DNA from: Pholiota molesta
Taxonomy: Eukaryota > Basidiomycota > Agaricomycetes > Agaricales > Strophariaceae
NCBI GenBank assembly: GCA_014925825.1
Contig: JACGCK010000510.1
Location: 1-18,479 of the forward strand
DNA: 18,479 bases
Direction: 5' to 3'
Below, one piece after another: positions 15,961-18,479 of the stretch; position 1 is the stretch's first letter, and each line of letters begins with the position of its first letter. Made by a program: the position numbers and the translations under genes. The notes beneath the pieces are model-generated. The model worked only from the letters and a program-made list of their open reading frames with translations, searched no databases and was not told the origin of the DNA.

Positions 15961-17798
15961 ATGGCGTTGTCAACGACGCTGAGCCTTTTCAAGGAAAGGC
16001 TCCAGCAATTCTCTGCGGAAGCCACCAACCTCCAGGCCATCTGCGACTCGACCACCTCGATGAGTCCCTCGAAGCGCAATGTAGACGCTCGAATTATCCA
16101 ATTTTGCACCTCAGACCAGGCTCAAGCCCCAACGCCGCCGCCGACTTCCCTGCGCCCCATCCTCCCACCGAGGTCCTGGATATCGTCTTTTCGATGCTCT
16201 CGAAGGAGCAGCTGAAGCCGCTGCTGTATGCGAACTCGTTTATATCGGCGTTGGCGACACAAAGACTGTACCATGACGTCGTGCTCGCGCGCCCTGCGGT
16301 CATCGTTGCGTTCCTGCGGACGGTGTTGGCCAGCGACCGGCTGCCTTTGCTGGTGCGGAGCCTGGATATCGACGCTACCAAGTCGGAGACGGTCACCATC
16401 GGGACGACGATCTCGCCTTTCAGCATTGGGGACGCGGGGGCCGAGAACGGGGCCGAGAGCAGTGCAGAGGCCGAGCCTCTGCGCTTCGCCTCGCACCCAG
16501 CGCGGGGCCGTCCCGCACCATCGTGCAGCGGAGCAAGGCGATGCCCACGCGCGGCTTCTACGCGCTGCTCGCGCGCGGCCTGCGGCGCATGCGCGGGCTC
16601 GTCTCGCTCACGCTCGAGCTCCCGAAGCCGCACACGCCGCTGTGGATCTTCGACGGGTGCGCGTTCCGCCTGCGGCAGCTCACGACGTCGATGTACTGCC
16701 GCCGCCCGCTCGCGCGCTTCCTCGAGACGCAGGGCGGGCTCGCGGAGCTCACGCTGCGCGGGTACCAGACGGACGCGCTCATGTTCCTGCCGTTCATGGA
16801 CCCGGGGCTCGCGCAGGCGAGCGCGCAGGACGGGGGGCCGCCCGTGGGCGAGGACGTGTTTAGGCTGGCGCCGGGGTCGTGCCCAATTTGCGCGCGTTCA
16901 ATGCGGTGCATGCGGACGCTGACCTGGTGCGGGCTGTTGTGCAGGACCGTCCGGTGGAGGTTGTGTCAATACCGCTCTTTCCGGAGAGGAGTATCGCGAC
17001 TCTTGATGCGTTGTGCGCGTCGAGCGCCCCGTTGAGGAGGTTGAGTGTTATTAGCTTCGATCCGACGGCGCCTGGGTTTCTCTTCGAAGCTCTGGCGAGG
17101 CGATTTGTCGATCTGGAGGCACTGCATTTGGTTCTGCTTATGGCGGAGTACGATCAAGTAAGTTGCGATTTTTTTTGTTTGCTTCGCAAAGAAAATAAGA
17201 ATGAAACTGATTTAAATCTTTTATTTCCAGGCGCTCTTAGAACGATCTGCGGTTGTTCTTTCTAACTTCAAGTGCTTAAAGGTATGAAAAAGAACAACGC
17301 GCTCCATAAAAAAACTCCTATTCAAACCTCTTCACTAGTATATAACCTTCATGGCCGCGCCTTCCCGCACAACGCCACCCGCAAACCCACAACTTCCGCA
17401 TCCCAACCCCCCTCCCCCACCGCCCCCGGAAATCCTCCCCTCGCCGCCGCCGATCCTGCACCACCCTCCAACCCGACCCTACACCGGAATCTGACGCAGA
17501 CGTCGATGCCGACGCCAATAGCGAGGCAGACATCGCGGCGCAGTGGCACCGCGCGTGCCCGACGCTGCGCACGATCATCCTCCCGAAGGGGCGCGTGTGG
17601 TTCCAGAGCGCGGTGGCTCCGAGTTCTTCTCCTGCTGGAGCGGGGGCGGAGACGGAGACCGGGGCTGATGGAGGTGATGGAAGTAGGGGCGCCGGCGAGG
17701 GGTCTGGATCTGGGAGCGGGGATGGAGCGGAGATGGCGGTTGGCGATGTGCAGGCACCGGCGCAGCAGCAGCCACAGGTGGTGTGGTCGGCTCTGTAA
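15961..17798 (+). CDS. F-box/LRR-type protein, reading frame broken several times (pseudogene or sequence errors)
   Basis: Typical agaricomycete F-box protein order is visible: N-terminal coiled segment (SLFKERLQQFSAEATNLQ) from ATG 15961, F-box (PTEVLDIVFSMLSKEQLKPL, about 16165-16220), LRR-like middle (GLVSLTLELPKP, LAELTLRGYQTDALMF, LRRLSVISF, DLEALHLVLLMAEYD), then YITFMAAPS and the conserved C-terminal WHRACPTLRTIILPKGRVWF, ending at TAA 17796-17798. Two clear introns: 17158-17230 and 17282-17338. The frame, however, changes at about 16060-16120, 16440-16520, 16865-16880 and within 17352-17480. The first three are each equivalent to loss of one base, and two lie at GGGG runs. A 56-base intron 16064-16119 could explain the first. 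F-box proteins recruit substrates to SCF ubiquitin ligases. A TATA-like CATATATTA lies about 40 bases before the ATG. The coding GC content is far above its neighbours. Confidence 0.7.
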
Positions 17799-18331
17799 GG
17801 TATTGGAAATGGCAAAGGTTGAATACTTTGAGTGCTCTAGCAGATGTTTGTTGTTTGTATTTTTTAGATCGATGCATGGCATGATTCAAATATTTTTATA
17901 ATCAAGGTATTCCCTCCGAATGAACGGTGATTTGCTTCGCACATTCGTACTGTAAATTGTACGGTGGTATGCCCAACTTTCCACAGAAACGCACTGTAAC
18001 CACCACAAGAAGCCCAATGATGACAATGCGCTGCCATATACTGAGGCCAACAAGAGAACCATTTGAGGGAGAGTCGCATGAATCTTGCCAAGTTCATCAC
18101 TCAAAAAATAAATTTTCGGGGTCGAAACAGCTGTTGGCGGCATTGAAGTAAGGATATATGGGGCCGATGTAGACCCAAAACTTCAGAGTATAAATTTACA
18201 AAAGGCTATCAATACAAAGATAAACGCAAATATAGACACACCAATCTTCCGGTCAAATATCCATCCATAGCAGCGAACCAGATATGATTCGATGACGACG
18301 ACGGTCTCTTCGCAACCCGCCTGATCCTGCC
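17799..18331. other. Intergenic region; possible short minus-strand reading frame
   Basis: Convergent 3' ends of the F-box gene and the next minus-strand gene. A minus-strand open frame of 85 codons from ATG 18143 to 17886 contains a hydrophobic stretch (LPQMVLLLASVYGSALSSLG) but no family is recognisable and no splice partners are clear. AT-rich DNA at 18180-18240 could contain the 3' end of the minus-strand gene. Confidence 0.35.
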
Positions 18332-18479
18332 TTATTTTTCATTTGGAACCGGTTTTCGAGTGATACTGCGCGATGATTTCTTCATTAGCGCGTCCAGCTC
18401 AGTGCGTCCGTTGACCTTCAGCCTAGATAGAACATCCGTTGTGAAGAGATTTTGCTTTTGATTGCCTCGTCTGACCAGT
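18332..18479 (-). CDS. Unrecognised protein, C-terminal 48 codons (gene continues beyond the window)
   Basis: On the minus strand an open frame enters from the right edge (first full codon at 18478-18476) and runs to TAA at 18334-18332. It reads LVRRGNQKQNLFTTDVLSRL, then KVNGRTELDALMKKSSRSIT and a short basic end. The composition (no early stop, charged helix-like LSRLKVNGRTELDALMKK, basic end RKPVPNEK) looks like a true C-terminus. I do not recognise the family. It converges on the F-box gene. Confidence 0.5.
   Translation of the reverse strand, partial: LVRRGNQKQNLFTTDVLSRLKVNGRTELDALMKKSSRSITRKPVPNEK

Noticed and set aside
16094..16911. Long minus-strand frames opposite the F-box gene
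   Set aside because: They result from the high GC content; only the plus-strand frames give F-box/LRR-like sequence.
1..18479. CRISPR arrays, operons, ribosome binding sites and rRNA genes
   Set aside because: None seen, and spliced nuclear genes rule out a prokaryotic reading.

Overview
The window looks like nuclear DNA of a basidiomycete fungus, most likely an agaricomycete. The genes are split by many introns of about 48-70 bases with GT...AG ends and CTAAC/CTGAC-like branch sites, some exons are only 12-22 bases, and the families (ArmH-type flavin halogenase, small-molecule O-methyltransferase, F-box/LRR protein, single-pass glycine/serine-rich membrane proteins) are typical of mushrooms. 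I rebuilt the spliced models by hand from reading-frame continuity and splice sites, so exon ends are predictions.

Layout. 1-719: 3' end of an MFS anion:cation symporter (+). 1485-3426: complete 12-exon SAM-dependent O-methyltransferase (+). 3427-6120: about 2.7 kb without a convincing gene. 6176-8459: complete 13-exon flavin-dependent halogenase (+), with two GC-AG introns. 9296-10721 and 10879-13666: a tandem segmental duplication, each copy carrying a minus-strand gene for a single-pass membrane protein with a beta-rich ectodomain, Ser/Thr stalk and a cytoplasmic tail ending in a PPxY-type motif (9575-10553 and 11150-12302). The second copy is interrupted by a 1183-bp non-autonomous DNA transposon (12429-13611) with 31-bp terminal inverted repeats and an 8-bp target-site duplication. 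14362-15736: a C-4 methylsterol oxidase (ERG25-like) gene with one apparent single-base frame break. 15961-17798: an F-box/LRR-type gene with several frame breaks in GC-rich sequence. 18332-18479: last 48 codons of an unrecognised minus-strand gene.

How it fits together. Transporter, O-methyltransferase and halogenase are on the same strand and would make sense as part of a small secondary-metabolite locus producing a chlorinated (or brominated), O-methylated aromatic and moving it or its precursor across a membrane. That link is inference from neighbourhood and family; no backbone synthase (PKS, NRPS-like or terpene synthase) is visible in the window. The right half is a different kind of region: recent local duplication, transposon insertion, a sterol-biosynthesis gene and a frame-damaged F-box gene. 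Frame breaks are confined to 15190-17530, mostly beside G or C runs, so sequencing/assembly error and true pseudogenisation both remain possible.
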